Assembly (NCBI RefSeq): GCF_011752005.1
Contig: NZ_JAAIJZ010000001.1
Span: forward strand, 186,001-250,000
Length of the DNA: 64,000 nucleotides
Direction of reading: 5' to 3'
Source of the DNA: Canibacter zhoujuaniae
GTDB taxonomy: Bacteria > Actinomycetota > Actinomycetes > Actinomycetales > Microbacteriaceae
Part shown: piece after piece, positions 26,108 to 34,492 of the stretch
Layout of the letters: the number at the start of each line of letters is the position of its first letter
How positions within the stretch are numbered: position 1 is the stretch's first letter
Program-made: the position numbers and the translations under genes
Notes under the pieces: model-generated
The model's input: the letters and a program-made list of their open reading frames with translations, nothing else
What the model was told of the DNA's origin: nothing
Databases searched by the model: none

Positions 26108-29100
26108 TGGTTGTAGCGAACCCTATTAATGAGAAGGCGTTCCAGCGTCTGATTATCGATGAACTTGTTGGTTCGGCGGGGTATGTTGAGCGGTCTCGTG
26201 ATGTGTTTGATCCGGTGTGGGCGGTTGATGAGGAGTTACTGTTTGCGTTCCTTGAGCGCACGCAGGGTGACAAGCTTGACTTGTTGCGGGCTGCCTACAG
26301 CGGTGGGGCTGATGCCACTATTCGCAACAAGATCATGCACAAGATCGCTGCTGATGGGCTAATTCGCGCAATCTGGAATGGCGTAGATTTTGACGGCGGC
26401 GTTCAACTTGATCTGGTCTATCCGCGCCCGTCGGCAGGGTTTGATGCAAAATCGCGGGATTTATTCGATGCCAACCAGTTGTCGATCATGGAAGAGGTCT
26501 ACCACAAGGATGGCGAGCGGATCGACCTAGTGATCTTCCTAAACGGGCTGGCCCTATTCACCATCGAGCTCAAGTGCAACACCTCTGCCTCAGGCGACTA
26601 TAGAAACGCTATCAAGCAGTACCAGGTAGAACGCGACAGTTCCACACGGCTGTTGTCTCCCAAGATCGGCGCTCTCGCACACTTTGCGATGGACACAAAC
26701 GAAGTCTATGTGTGTGCAGAGCTAAAGGGACGCGAGTCGTTCTTCCTGCCATTCAACCAGGGGCAGCCTAATGGCGAGGGCCCGCATAACGTGACCGGCG
26801 GGAATCCGCACAATCCCCAAGGTATTAACACCGCCTACATGTGGGAACAGATATGGACGAAAGAAACAATCTTCGACCTGCTGTATGACTTCATCTATAT
26901 CGAGACGAAACGCGATAAGCGCGGGCGCAAGGTCGGCGAGCGGCCAATCTTTCCGCGCTACCAGCAGTTGCGTGCGGTTCGATCCATCTCTAACGACATG
27001 CTTAACACCCCCGTCTTGTTGAACTACCTTATAGAGCATTCTGCGGGTTCTGGCAAAACAAAGACGATTGCCTGGCTAGCCCACAAACTTGCAAGCCTAT
27101 ACAAGCCGGAAACAGACGAGTTGCTGTATGACAAGGTCATCATCGCAACCGACCGTAAAGTCGTGGACAAGCAGCTTCAAGACGCTGTTATGGACATGGC
27201 GAAAGATTCAGGGATCATACGGGTCATGGACAAAAACAAGACATCGGCAGATCTTGGCAAGGCGCTCGGGCTCGACCCGACGAGGCGCAAAAGCAGCTAC
27301 CGGATTGTTGCCACAACACTGCAGAAATTTCTCTACCTGTCTGCAGGTGAGCTGGCCGGTTCAGGTAAACGCTTCGTGGTGATTATCGACGAGGCACACG
27401 GATCCACAAGCGGCAAGAACATGGCCTCCATTAACGCCGCCTTGGCCAGCGGGAATGAACCAGACTCATCACTTGATGAACTCGCACAGTTCGTATCTGA
27501 AGGAATGCGTGCATCGTCTAGGCAGGGCAACATCTCGATGGTTGGCTTCACCGCAACTCCCACTGGGCGCACGTTACAGCAGTTTGGCAGGCTCAATGAA
27601 GACGGCAATTATGAAGCGTTCGACTTGTACTGCATGAGACAAGCTATCGATGAAGGTTTCATTCTCGACGTCACAGCTAACTACACCACTTATGATGCGT
27701 TCTGCAAGATTGTGAAAGCTGTCGACGACGACCCCGAGCTGGAAAGCAAAGCCGCCAAACGCAAGCTTGCCCACATGATTTCGACCTCAGAAGAGAACAT
27801 CACCAACAAGCTCAAAGTCATGGTGGAGCATTTCACGTCCGTTGTCGCGCCAACGCTTCGTGGTGAGGCCAAAGCAATGATCGTCACTGCAGGGCGTGAA
27901 CAGGCAGCTCGATACTTCCTCGCATATCAGAAACTGCGAGCGGCAGATATGCCCCGGCTAGGTAAGCACCAGGCACTCGTGGCATTCACCGGAGAAGTGG
28001 AAGTTGACGGCAAGACCTGGAGTGAGGCGGGCCTCAATGGTTTCAGCGACGACCTCACCGCTAAGGAGTTCGACACCGATGCTTACCGGTTGCTGATCGT
28101 GGCCGACAAATACCAGACAGGTTTCGACCAACCAAAGCTGTGCTCAATGTACGTCGATAAAACTCTGCGGGGCGTCACAGCGGTTCAAACTCTGTCACGG
28201 TTGAATCGAGTGGTCTATGACAAACGCACCTTCATCCTGGATTTCACTAATGACTTCGAGGATATTCAGAGTGCATTCGCTCCATATTATGAAACCACGA
28301 CCCTCACCGATCCTTTGACGATCAGTGACGTGCACGAGACCTATCGGCGGCTCACAGAACTGCAGATTCTCGACATTGATGATGTGGAAGAATACAACGA
28401 GCTTCTGTCGAACAAGCAGTTAACGCATTGGGACAAGCAACGGATGTGGTCGTTGATTGATGCTGCTGCTCGCATCGTCGTGGACATGGAAGAGGAAGAA
28501 GCTGACGAGGCACGGCGTGTGGTTCGCAACTTTATTAAGCAGTACACCTTCCTGCTACAGGTGATGCCCTTTGAAGACAAAGCTATGCACATGGATTACA
28601 ACTTCTGCACCAGCCTTATTCGGGCAATAGATGCAGGCCATGGTGGTGGCTTAGACTTTGATCTCACCGATAAAGTCATGATCGAAGGCTTCGCAGTCAA
28701 AAAGCGTCAAGAACACAAGAACGAGCGGCTCTTAGCAGAACCCGAAGTAAAAATCGCGAAAGGCACAGGCAGCGGGTTAACAGAAACGCAGCTTGAGAAA
28801 CTGTCAAAGATTATCCAAGACTGGAATGCCCGCTACGGAACCAGCTTCGACACCGACATTGCCGCCGGTTCTTTAGTAGCGCTGCAAGCAACTCTGGCAA
28901 AGGATCCTAAAGTGCAGCAGAGCGCCCGAGTCAACACGAAGAACAGTTTCCGGCACACTGTGGAAGAGCAAACCCAAGACGCGCTTATCGCCGGCTACTC
29001 CCAAAACACCGAGTGGCACAAGTTTCTACTCAACCAGGAAGAAGCGCGCAGAGAACTCATCCGAGCTTTCTCTGACGACATCTTTGACAGGCTCAAGCAG

Positions 29101-29124
29101 GAATTTGGGGGCAGATATTATTGA
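26107..29124 (+). CDS. hsdR: Type I restriction endonuclease subunit HsdR
   Basis: A 1005-residue motor-nuclease subunit. The N-terminal HsdR_N nuclease has RIDLVIFLNGLALFTIELKC (PD-(D/E)xK, Glu-x-Lys in IELKC). The SF2 translocase has SAGSGKTKTIAWLAH (about 313-327), IIDEAHGSTS (about 425), GFTATPTGR and QTLSRLNRV. The last 250 residues are helical, as usual for the HsdM-contact region. Start ATG overlaps the hsdS stop. All three hsd genes are uninterrupted, so the system is probably functional. Confidence 0.94.
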   Translation: MVVANPINEKAFQRLIIDELVGSAGYVERSRDVFDPVWAVDEELLFAFLERTQGDKLDLLRAAYSGGADATIRNKIMHKIAADGLIRAIWNGVDFDGGVQLDLVYPRPSAGFDAKSRDLFDANQLSIMEEVYHKDGERIDLVIFLNGLALFTIELKCNTSASGDYRNAIKQYQVERDSSTRLLSPKIGALAHFAMDTNEVYVCAELKGRESFFLPFNQGQPNGEGPHNVTGGNPHNPQGINTAYMWEQIWTKETIFDLLYDFIYIETKRDKRGRKVGERPIFPRYQQLRAVRSISNDMLNTPVLLNYLIEHSAGSGKTKTIAWLAHKLASLYKPETDELLYDKVIIATDRKVVDKQLQDAVMDMAKDSGIIRVMDKNKTSADLGKALGLDPTRRKSSYRIVATTLQKFLYLSAGELAGSGKRFVVIIDEAHGSTSGKNMASINAALASGNEPDSSLDELAQFVSEGMRASSRQGNISMVGFTATPTGRTLQQFGRLNEDGNYEAFDLYCMRQAIDEGFILDVTANYTTYDAFCKIVKAVDDDPELESKAAKRKLAHMISTSEENITNKLKVMVEHFTSVVAPTLRGEAKAMIVTAGREQAARYFLAYQKLRAADMPRLGKHQALVAFTGEVEVDGKTWSEAGLNGFSDDLTAKEFDTDAYRLLIVADKYQTGFDQPKLCSMYVDKTLRGVTAVQTLSRLNRVVYDKRTFILDFTNDFEDIQSAFAPYYETTTLTDPLTISDVHETYRRLTELQILDIDDVEEYNELLSNKQLTHWDKQRMWSLIDAAARIVVDMEEEEADEARRVVRNFIKQYTFLLQVMPFEDKAMHMDYNFCTSLIRAIDAGHGGGLDFDLTDKVMIEGFAVKKRQEHKNERLLAEPEVKIAKGTGSGLTETQLEKLSKIIQDWNARYGTSFDTDIAAGSLVALQATLAKDPKVQQSARVNTKNSFRHTVEEQTQDALIAGYSQNTEWHKFLLNQEEARRELIRAFSDDIFDRLKQEFGGRYY

Positions 29125-29280
29125 GCTGTATCCGTAGGTGTTGGTGGCAAGGCGGTGACGCTAAGAGTCTGGCGCGAAACCGATCAGAGATAGCAGCGCC
29201 CAGTGCAGAGCCGCTGCTGTTCCTGAATTCGTCTACCGCCTCGGAGGTTGTCGTCAGGCGTCAAGAATGTGCTGCGGAGC

Positions 29281-29634
29281 TTAGGGGTAACCGGAACCTT
29301 TCGACGCCGTGCGTGCTCTTTCAGCCAGAACCCAGATTGTCATCGTGGCAATACCGACAATCACAATCAAAGCTGGAGCGAATGAGGCTCGAGTGGCGCC
29401 CACTGCATACAAGGCAAGCAGAGCTAGAATTCCTCGCAATGCTGCACGAGCGGCAATCTTCTGGCGACGTACGCCAAGGAGAAGGTATGTAAGCATGCCG
29501 ATGATAAACAACCCGTGAACCCCATAGAAAATAATGGGATACCCCAAGTCGAACCGTTCACGCATCTCAGTGCTAGCTGCCAACGCAAAACCACACATAA
29601 TAGCGAAACTTATAATCCTGTGTTTCAACTCCAT
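29281..29634 (-). CDS. Small membrane protein, possible immunity partner
   Basis: A 117-residue protein with about four hydrophobic segments (IISFAIMCGFALAAS, IIFYGVHGLFIIGMLTYLLLG, ILALLALYAVGA, APALIVIVGIATMTIWVL) and a basic C terminus. I recognise no named family. It starts at ATG 29634 with GAGGAGG 8 nt upstream, 29 bp after the stop of the secreted-protein gene on the same strand, so the two form an operon. A small multi-span protein downstream of a secreted hydrophobic polypeptide fits a bacteriocin immunity role, but that is inference from context. The overlapping plus-strand frame looks like a shadow. Confidence 0.65.
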   Translation of the reverse strand: MELKHRIISFAIMCGFALAASTEMRERFDLGYPIIFYGVHGLFIIGMLTYLLLGVRRQKIAARAALRGILALLALYAVGATRASFAPALIVIVGIATMTIWVLAERARTASKGSGYP

Positions 29635-29663
29635 GGTGATCGCCTCCTCTCACAAAAGAACAG

Positions 29664-30305
29664 TTACTCAATCGCAACGCTCAAAGGTGGGAAGTCCCAC
29701 TGCGGATAGAAGGCGACACCTTTGCCCTGGGCTAATGCTCCAGTGATTTTCAGTGCCAAGGCGATAAAGAACCCAGTACCAAGAAGAGCTACACCGCCAC
29801 CGATAATACTGCCGACAGGGCCACCCATCAGTGACGAAACTCCTACGAACGCAGCCGCAAGAGCTTCAGGCCCTGCCTCTGCGGCTATTGCGAGTGCAGC
29901 AAACGCTCCTGCTTTCAGATCCTCATTCGAAATGTAGAAACGAGCGGAGCGTTCAGCATAGACACCTACTGGAGGTGCTGGCGGCTTGTAGGTGCCAGCC
30001 AAGATCTCCCGAAAATCTGCGACTTGCGCACTAGTGAAACCATAATCGGTAACTAGCTGCGCGTCGGTGAGTGTGGTGGTCAACGACCGGCCATCGGAGC
30101 CGAACTTCAGATAACTGCTGATATCAACGATCTTGCACAGCAGTTCATTGTCTGCCCATGTGTTATGGAGAGTTCCAGCCGTACAGGCCACCTGGTTGTT
30201 AGGAACTTCAATTTCAGCAGCAGATGCAGGCGCAATTCCCACAAACGTCAGAGCAGTCGTAACAGTCAGACCCACCAGTGGGAGGGCGATTTTCTGGATA
30301 GTCAT
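29664..30305 (-). CDS. Secreted protein with Gly-rich hydrophobic C-terminal region (bacteriocin-like)
   Basis: A 213-residue pre-protein. A signal peptide (about 1-30, ending PASA before AEIEV) is followed by a soluble domain with two Cys (VACTAG, ELLCKI) and a Pro stretch (KPPAPPVG). Next is a long hydrophobic segment of about 60 residues (AGAFAALAIAAEAGPEALAAAFVG, then GGPVGSIIGGGVALLGTGFFIALAL), and a tail GKGVAFYPQWDFPP. It resembles a loosely related set of secreted actinobacterial proteins of unknown function that end in a Gly-Lys/Gln-Gly-Val plus Trp motif. The GxxxG hairpin could insert into membranes. ATG with AAAGGAG upstream; the promoter region carries an inverted repeat. Confidence 0.65.
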   Translation of the reverse strand: MTIQKIALPLVGLTVTTALTFVGIAPASAAEIEVPNNQVACTAGTLHNTWADNELLCKIVDISSYLKFGSDGRSLTTTLTDAQLVTDYGFTSAQVADFREILAGTYKPPAPPVGVYAERSARFYISNEDLKAGAFAALAIAAEAGPEALAAAFVGVSSLMGGPVGSIIGGGVALLGTGFFIALALKITGALAQGKGVAFYPQWDFPPLSVAIE

Positions 30306-30324
30306 GCTTTTCTCCTTTCACATG

Positions 30325-30341
30325 ATTCCAGAATCTGGGAT
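30325..30341 (-). promoter_or_regulatory. Candidate operator of the secreted-protein operon
   Basis: ATTCCAGA and TCTGGGAT form an inverted repeat with one wobble position, 20 bp upstream of the start codon and directly downstream of a -10-like TACTAT. A repressor bound here would cover the transcription start. No cognate regulator lies next to it. Confidence 0.4.
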
Positions 30342-30383
30342 AGTAAGCATGGACGAATGAGATTAGATCAAAATCTCAAACAC

Positions 30384-30406
30384 AGGTAGAGCAGGATTCT
30401 CTACCT
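30384..30406. promoter_or_regulatory. Perfect 8-bp inverted repeat
   Basis: AGGTAGAG (30384-30391) and CTCTACCT (30399-30406), 7-nt spacer. No T tract follows, so a protein-binding site is more likely than a terminator. Confidence 0.35.
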
Positions 30407-30618
30407 AGTTCTACAGCACTTCCCATAGGCGCCTCCGTTTGATCCGCTGCAACAGTCAAACACCGGCTAACGTCGATCTTTGACGTAACTTGCACGCTCA
30501 AGCCTACTCGGGGTAAAGCAGTCTTGCAAAACTTGTAGCGGTGCTCTATAGGATCAATAGTCCTGGATCGTCATACACGGAGTGCGTCGGCGGTCAGTTT
30601 GTGAGATAAGCTCCGGGT

Positions 30619-30828
30619 ATGAGGGAAAAAAGAATTTCACAGCCCGGCTTCTACGCTCGTCTGGCAATCGGCATCTGCATTGGCGCGCTCGCAGGCGTAG
30701 TGCTTGGGTACATTACAGACGACCACAACTTTTGGCTTATAGTCGGCTTAAGCCTGGGCTTTGTCTACGCATTCGTAACTGAAGGAGCTAAACGAGTTAA
30801 CAAGGGTAAAGATAAGCACGAAAGCTAA
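30619..30828 (+). CDS. Small two-span membrane protein
   Basis: 69 residues with two hydrophobic segments (FYARLAIGICIGALAGVVLGY and FWLIVGLSLGFVYAFV), a basic N terminus and a Lys-rich C terminus (KRVNKGKDKHES). The positive ends suggest both termini are in the cytoplasm. No family recognised. ATG at 30619 with no strong binding site but a -10-like TAAGCT 6 nt upstream, so a leaderless message is plausible. Coding status rests on protein-like composition and the promoter fit. Confidence 0.5.
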   Translation: MREKRISQPGFYARLAIGICIGALAGVVLGYITDDHNFWLIVGLSLGFVYAFVTEGAKRVNKGKDKHES

Positions 30829-30973
30829 GAGAGATCCTTCAAGAGTCATTCCCTCGCCTTATTACCGGAAGCAGCATGGGGAATCAGGCAGCACGCGGCC
30901 GTCGCTGATGTAATCTTCACTAAAGTTGTAAGAGTTGACTAGCAATGGCAATCATAAAGCTGGGATTGCTCTA

Positions 30974-31471
30974 ATGTTCATGAAAATAAAAGTAATAGAA
31001 AAGAAAGCCAGGACTCGTAAAATCGAGTATTTGCGTTACCTATTTTTCTGTTTGATTCCACCATTAATTGGTTGGTTGTGTTCATTGACTCCTGTTGGGC
31101 TGTATGACAATGATGTGCCATCGGGTAACGCAATTATTGAAATAACATCAACGATATTTGGCCTAGGTTTTGGCACTGGACTGCTATTTATCCCGGTACA
31201 TTGGGTAGCAGCTTCCTTAAACGCTTTTCGGCTAGTCACATTACCAGTCATGGTAAGCATGTCGGCAGCATCAGCTTTCATTACATTCATTTTTATTGCT
31301 CCCGGAAATTTCGTCGAGTATTTGCAAAGTAAGGGTGTCTTCTGGGTTTTTCTTGGTGTGACGATTACTTGCGGAACTGTTGTGTGGAGGTACTATAACT
31401 ATCGCCGTCGAGCGGAACATTGCAGGGGCGGCACCATAGATGATGCCGCCCCCGGTAAGTTTGACGTTTAG
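30974..31471 (+). CDS. Four-span membrane protein, unknown function
   Basis: About 165 residues from ATG 30974 (GGGA 8 nt upstream); the open frame extends to a TTG at 30935. Hydrophobic segments: YLFFCLIPPLIGWLCSL, ITSTIFGLGFGTGLLFIPVHWVA, LVTLPVMVSMSAASAFITFIFI, GVFWVFLGVTITCGTVVW. A basic N terminus (KKARTRKIEYLR) and C terminus (YRRRAEH) suggest cytoplasmic ends. No family recognised. Its stop overlaps by 4 bp the stop of the convergent DUF1906 hydrolase gene, so it may be a protective partner for that enzyme; this is conjecture from position only. Confidence 0.6.
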   Translation: MFMKIKVIEKKARTRKIEYLRYLFFCLIPPLIGWLCSLTPVGLYDNDVPSGNAIIEITSTIFGLGFGTGLLFIPVHWVAASLNAFRLVTLPVMVSMSAASAFITFIFIAPGNFVEYLQSKGVFWVFLGVTITCGTVVWRYYNYRRRAEHCRGGTIDDAAPGKFDV

Positions 31472-33912
31472 CGAGAGCGATTGAATAGATAGTTCGCAAA
31501 TGCTCTTACACAGGCTTGTCTTTCTTCTTGACTTGAGTTTCCAGCTAGGTCAAGCAAACCATAAGGAAGTCCCTCTAATACTCCATTCATTCTGTTCCAA
31601 GTTGTGTTATATAGGGCGTCAACTGAGGAATAGTCAAGCCCATCATATTCGTAGACACTGTAGCGATTCGAAGTAATAATATTTCCGTAGTATTGCTCCA
31701 TGGCGCTGGACAGAGACCGTATGCCATTGTTCCCCAGTTGCTTAACCATAGAACTTAATGCAATGGCATCAGCATCATCACAAATATCAGTGAAGTTGCA
31801 TGAAACCCCTAGTGAGTTTGTGTCAACCCCAGCATTAATGAAATAGGTTGCTGGATATGCTGGGTCGGCGCCAATAAGAGAGTTTGCTACGCGTGTTCGA
31901 TCCAGATCAGGGTGTGCCTGTATATAGCGATGTACGTCACGCATTCCTGTAGCAAGATCTCCTGCCCAACCTGCCCAATGGTCTGGAGTCAGATTTGTAT
32001 AGAGGTAGCAATACAGAGTGTAAGTGAGATGAGCAAGATCGTTTTTACCTTGCCGATTGGCATCTGTAAAAGGTGTTCTTTGTGCACTAATATATGGGTT
32101 TATACTGCTTATAACTTCAGGATTTTGCTCTTCAAAATACAACTCAAAAGGAATGTCTTTTGAAGTTCCTGCTGAAACGGCAAATTTCCAATCCTGCAGG
32201 TAGTCTCGCGCGAGATACCGAAGTACACCAGGAACCACCTCACTAGGTCGATAATCCGGGTGCGTCGCATAATTCTCCCAGTCGCCAGCAGCAAATTTAG
32301 AATAGGCGGATTCAATGTTACGAATCAGGGGTAGCACCTGGGAAAATGGCATAATTGTTGCTAGGTTAGGCGCAGGAGGGGCCTTATATGACACTGTCGG
32401 CTGTGGATTAGCGCCTGAAGGAAGAACGGATCCAACTGCAGCAATTCGACCAGAAAATGCAACCCGGTCCAGATCCCACTTACCTCGATACCTGCTAATT
32501 TCATGGAACTGGTCAAAAACCCAGTTGTTTGGGATCGGGAAACCGAGATTTCCTGAAAACCCAGTAGACATATCAGAAACAAACGAGGCCACGCTGTAGC
32601 CTGCTGAAGCGACCCTGGTGCAAATGTTACGTGGGGCGTAGATTCCTACTCGGTACCCGCCTTTAAGATTGGCTTTCACAGATTGGAAATATGGCAGAAT
32701 GTTGCTCGTCACTTCCGTATCGGTTGCGTCATAATCTACCGCGAAGTAGATTACAGTCGCTGGTATTCCGAGGCGTTGTGCAGCGGCTTGTGCTTCTGCT
32801 GCGTGACGCGCACCAGTCTCAGCAGTGAAGTGCCTAAGGGCTGTTGAGTACTCTTGGAAAATTGGGAAATATTGCAGCCCGTGGCTAACAATTCGCTCCA
32901 GTTCACCCGTGCGAAGTGCCTTAAAGTATTCGGATTCAGCAAGATTTTCTTGACCAGGTTCTGTTAGATAGCGGCCGACAATTTTGTAACCGTCAGATTT
33001 TAAGTACCCCGCAAACTCATCAGTAATCTCAAAACGAGTATCACACGCTATACAAGCACGATTGGGGTCGCCTTTGGAAGTGAGCAGACTCATCCACGTG
33101 GTTGGGTCAACCACTCCGGTTACTGGTAATGCGTGTACATGTTGAAACTGGCTGAGGTGGTTAGCAATGCCGCCATTCCACGTGCTAGTAGGAGATAAAG
33201 AATAATCATTGCAAATCAGAGCTACTGTTGTAAGCCATACCCATTGGCTGGTTCCACCATTGATGGTTTGCAGCCTAGATCGAGTGCCCGGTCCAAAATT
33301 TCCGGTGGCTTGTTCAGGAGTGAAACCTTGGATGGCCTGGAGTACTTGAATCAGAGCGATGTTCATTTCGCGCCCATATAGACCGTCGGTAGGAATGATG
33401 CCTGTGTAATTTTTGTAGTGGCGATTAATAGACTGTTGGGCAGCTCTGATAGATAGTTTGCCGCCGTAATCTGCAAGCAGTCGGAACTGTTTCATCGAGA
33501 GAAGCGCCATCATCATCTCGAGGTCAATGGTGCTGTTGTTAGCAATACCGATATCGGACTTTAGAGCGCGAATTGAATCAGCAACATTTAATGTAAATTG
33601 TGAGGTGATTCCACCGTATTCTGCTGGGTAACCCTTGCACCATAATGCGCATTGGATGATACCGTGTATATTGCTTTTGGTAGAGTTTTGAGTAATCCCG
33701 TTGGGCCAGCGATTTTTGAATCGTGATTGAGTTCCAGGGCCAAAATTATTCACGGTCGAGGTGATGCCCAGTTCTATCTGAAGCGCACGAATTAGCGCGT
33801 TTATTGTTGCCCAGCCTGTTTTTCCGTTCTCTGCGACTGAACCGAATCCGGTCTTATCACCGTAGGTACGATTCAACCAGCGCTGAGCTTCTAGGACCAT
33901 TTGGTCTGACAT
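31468..33912 (-). CDS. Peptidoglycan-binding repeat / DUF1906 glycoside-hydrolase-like protein
   Basis: An 814-residue modular protein. Residues 1-280 hold about four peptidoglycan-binding-like helical repeats; two carry NFGPGTxSRF/L (56-65, 205-214) and one VTGVVDPTTW (264-273). Residues about 288-497 are a DUF1906 (Rv2525c-like) glycoside-hydrolase-like TIM-barrel domain: GYKIVGRYLTEPGQ, then VIYFAVDYDATDTE and RVGIYAPRNIC. Residues 520-814 form an unassigned domain (AGWAGDLATGMRDV, FTDICDDADAIALSSM). No signal peptide is visible, unlike Rv2525c, so export would need lysis or another route. ATG follows AGGAGG. Probably a cell-wall-directed enzyme of phage or bacteriocin type. Confidence 0.8.
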   Translation of the reverse strand: MSDQMVLEAQRWLNRTYGDKTGFGSVAENGKTGWATINALIRALQIELGITSTVNNFGPGTQSRFKNRWPNGITQNSTKSNIHGIIQCALWCKGYPAEYGGITSQFTLNVADSIRALKSDIGIANNSTIDLEMMMALLSMKQFRLLADYGGKLSIRAAQQSINRHYKNYTGIIPTDGLYGREMNIALIQVLQAIQGFTPEQATGNFGPGTRSRLQTINGGTSQWVWLTTVALICNDYSLSPTSTWNGGIANHLSQFQHVHALPVTGVVDPTTWMSLLTSKGDPNRACIACDTRFEITDEFAGYLKSDGYKIVGRYLTEPGQENLAESEYFKALRTGELERIVSHGLQYFPIFQEYSTALRHFTAETGARHAAEAQAAAQRLGIPATVIYFAVDYDATDTEVTSNILPYFQSVKANLKGGYRVGIYAPRNICTRVASAGYSVASFVSDMSTGFSGNLGFPIPNNWVFDQFHEISRYRGKWDLDRVAFSGRIAAVGSVLPSGANPQPTVSYKAPPAPNLATIMPFSQVLPLIRNIESAYSKFAAGDWENYATHPDYRPSEVVPGVLRYLARDYLQDWKFAVSAGTSKDIPFELYFEEQNPEVISSINPYISAQRTPFTDANRQGKNDLAHLTYTLYCYLYTNLTPDHWAGWAGDLATGMRDVHRYIQAHPDLDRTRVANSLIGADPAYPATYFINAGVDTNSLGVSCNFTDICDDADAIALSSMVKQLGNNGIRSLSSAMEQYYGNIITSNRYSVYEYDGLDYSSVDALYNTTWNRMNGVLEGLPYGLLDLAGNSSQEERQACVRAFANYLFNRSR

Positions 33913-33968
33913 AAGATTCCTCCTATAGAAATCGTGATTTAGTGGTGTAGACGAACAGAATTGTTTGC

Positions 33969-34382
33969 CTACATTGGGAAGGCTTTTAGAGGGGGGGGGT
34001 ATAATTTTCTGTCTTGTTCGATAACTGGCAGAATGCCTTGGGCCTTGAGAATTTCGTAGATGAATAGTCGGCCTTTTTGAGTCCAGTAGGTGTGGACGCG
34101 CGTGTGGCCCTTATCGTTGATGATGTAGGTTTTGGTGTCTGTGTAACCGTACCCTGCGTACTGCTGATAAAGCAGCCAGATGCCAGATTGCTTGTGCTGG
34201 ATGCCTAATTCATGGAGGAGCTTATTTAGCCGCTGAGCGGAAAAACCGTAGTCTTTGGCTATAACGCCTATGGTTAGTGAATCTCGGGACTGTAGGAGGG
34301 CGTGCTTGAGGTAGGCTCCGGTGGTGCGAATGGTTCTAACGGCAGGGTTCTGAAATTCTTGCAGTGTAGTATCGTTGGCCAT
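33969..34382 (-). CDS. KilAC-domain protein (phage antirepressor C-terminal type)
   Basis: 137 residues. The main body (LTIGVIAKDYGFSAQRLNKLLHELGIQ, then YTQKGRLF-like YWTQKGRLFIYEILK) is a KilAC domain, usually the C-terminal DNA-binding part of phage antirepressors. Here it stands almost alone after a 30-residue N terminus. Start at ATG 34382 (MANDTTLQEF) with AAGGAG upstream; the longer frame to 34679 overlaps the sigma-like gene and is rejected. Near the 3' end a run of nine C on the coding strand (33991-33999) encodes YPPP. One added base would remove the stop and join this frame to the hydrolase ATG at 33912. Confidence 0.72.
   Translation of the reverse strand: MANDTTLQEFQNPAVRTIRTTGAYLKHALLQSRDSLTIGVIAKDYGFSAQRLNKLLHELGIQHKQSGIWLLYQQYAGYGYTDTKTYIINDKGHTRVHTYWTQKGRLFIYEILKAQGILPVIEQDRKLYPPPLKAFPM
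33991..33999 (-). repeat. C9 homopolymer tract inside the KilAC gene
   Basis: Nine consecutive G on the plus strand (C on the coding strand), four codons-worth before LKAFPM-stop. Mononucleotide runs of this length are slippage-prone in replication and transcription. It is the longest homopolymer I noticed in the window. Confidence 0.85.
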
Positions 34383-34492
34383 TGTGATGGCTCCTTTCCA
34401 TGAAGTAGTTGATGATAAGTGCTTCAGAGATTTAGCCGAGAGAATGTGGCTTCCTAGTGTGAAGGCTCTGGCAGAATGTGTTTTATAACCGC

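Larger units (their letters stand above)
30306..30618. other. Divergent intergenic region rich in inverted repeats
   Basis: 313 bp without a gene. For the minus-strand secreted-protein gene there is a -10-like TACTAT (30340-30345) overlapping the edge of an imperfect inverted repeat ATTCCAGA-A-TCTGGGAT (30325-30341). A second, perfect 8-bp repeat AGGTAGAG...CTCTACCT spans 30384-30406. For the plus-strand gene at 30619, TAAGCT (30607-30612) sits 6 nt before its ATG. No RNA gene was recognised. Confidence 0.5.

Noticed and set aside
29121..29492. Plus-strand open frame of 123 codons directly after hsdR
   Set aside because: Its composition is not protein-like, and it overlaps the better supported minus-strand membrane protein with an excellent ribosome site.
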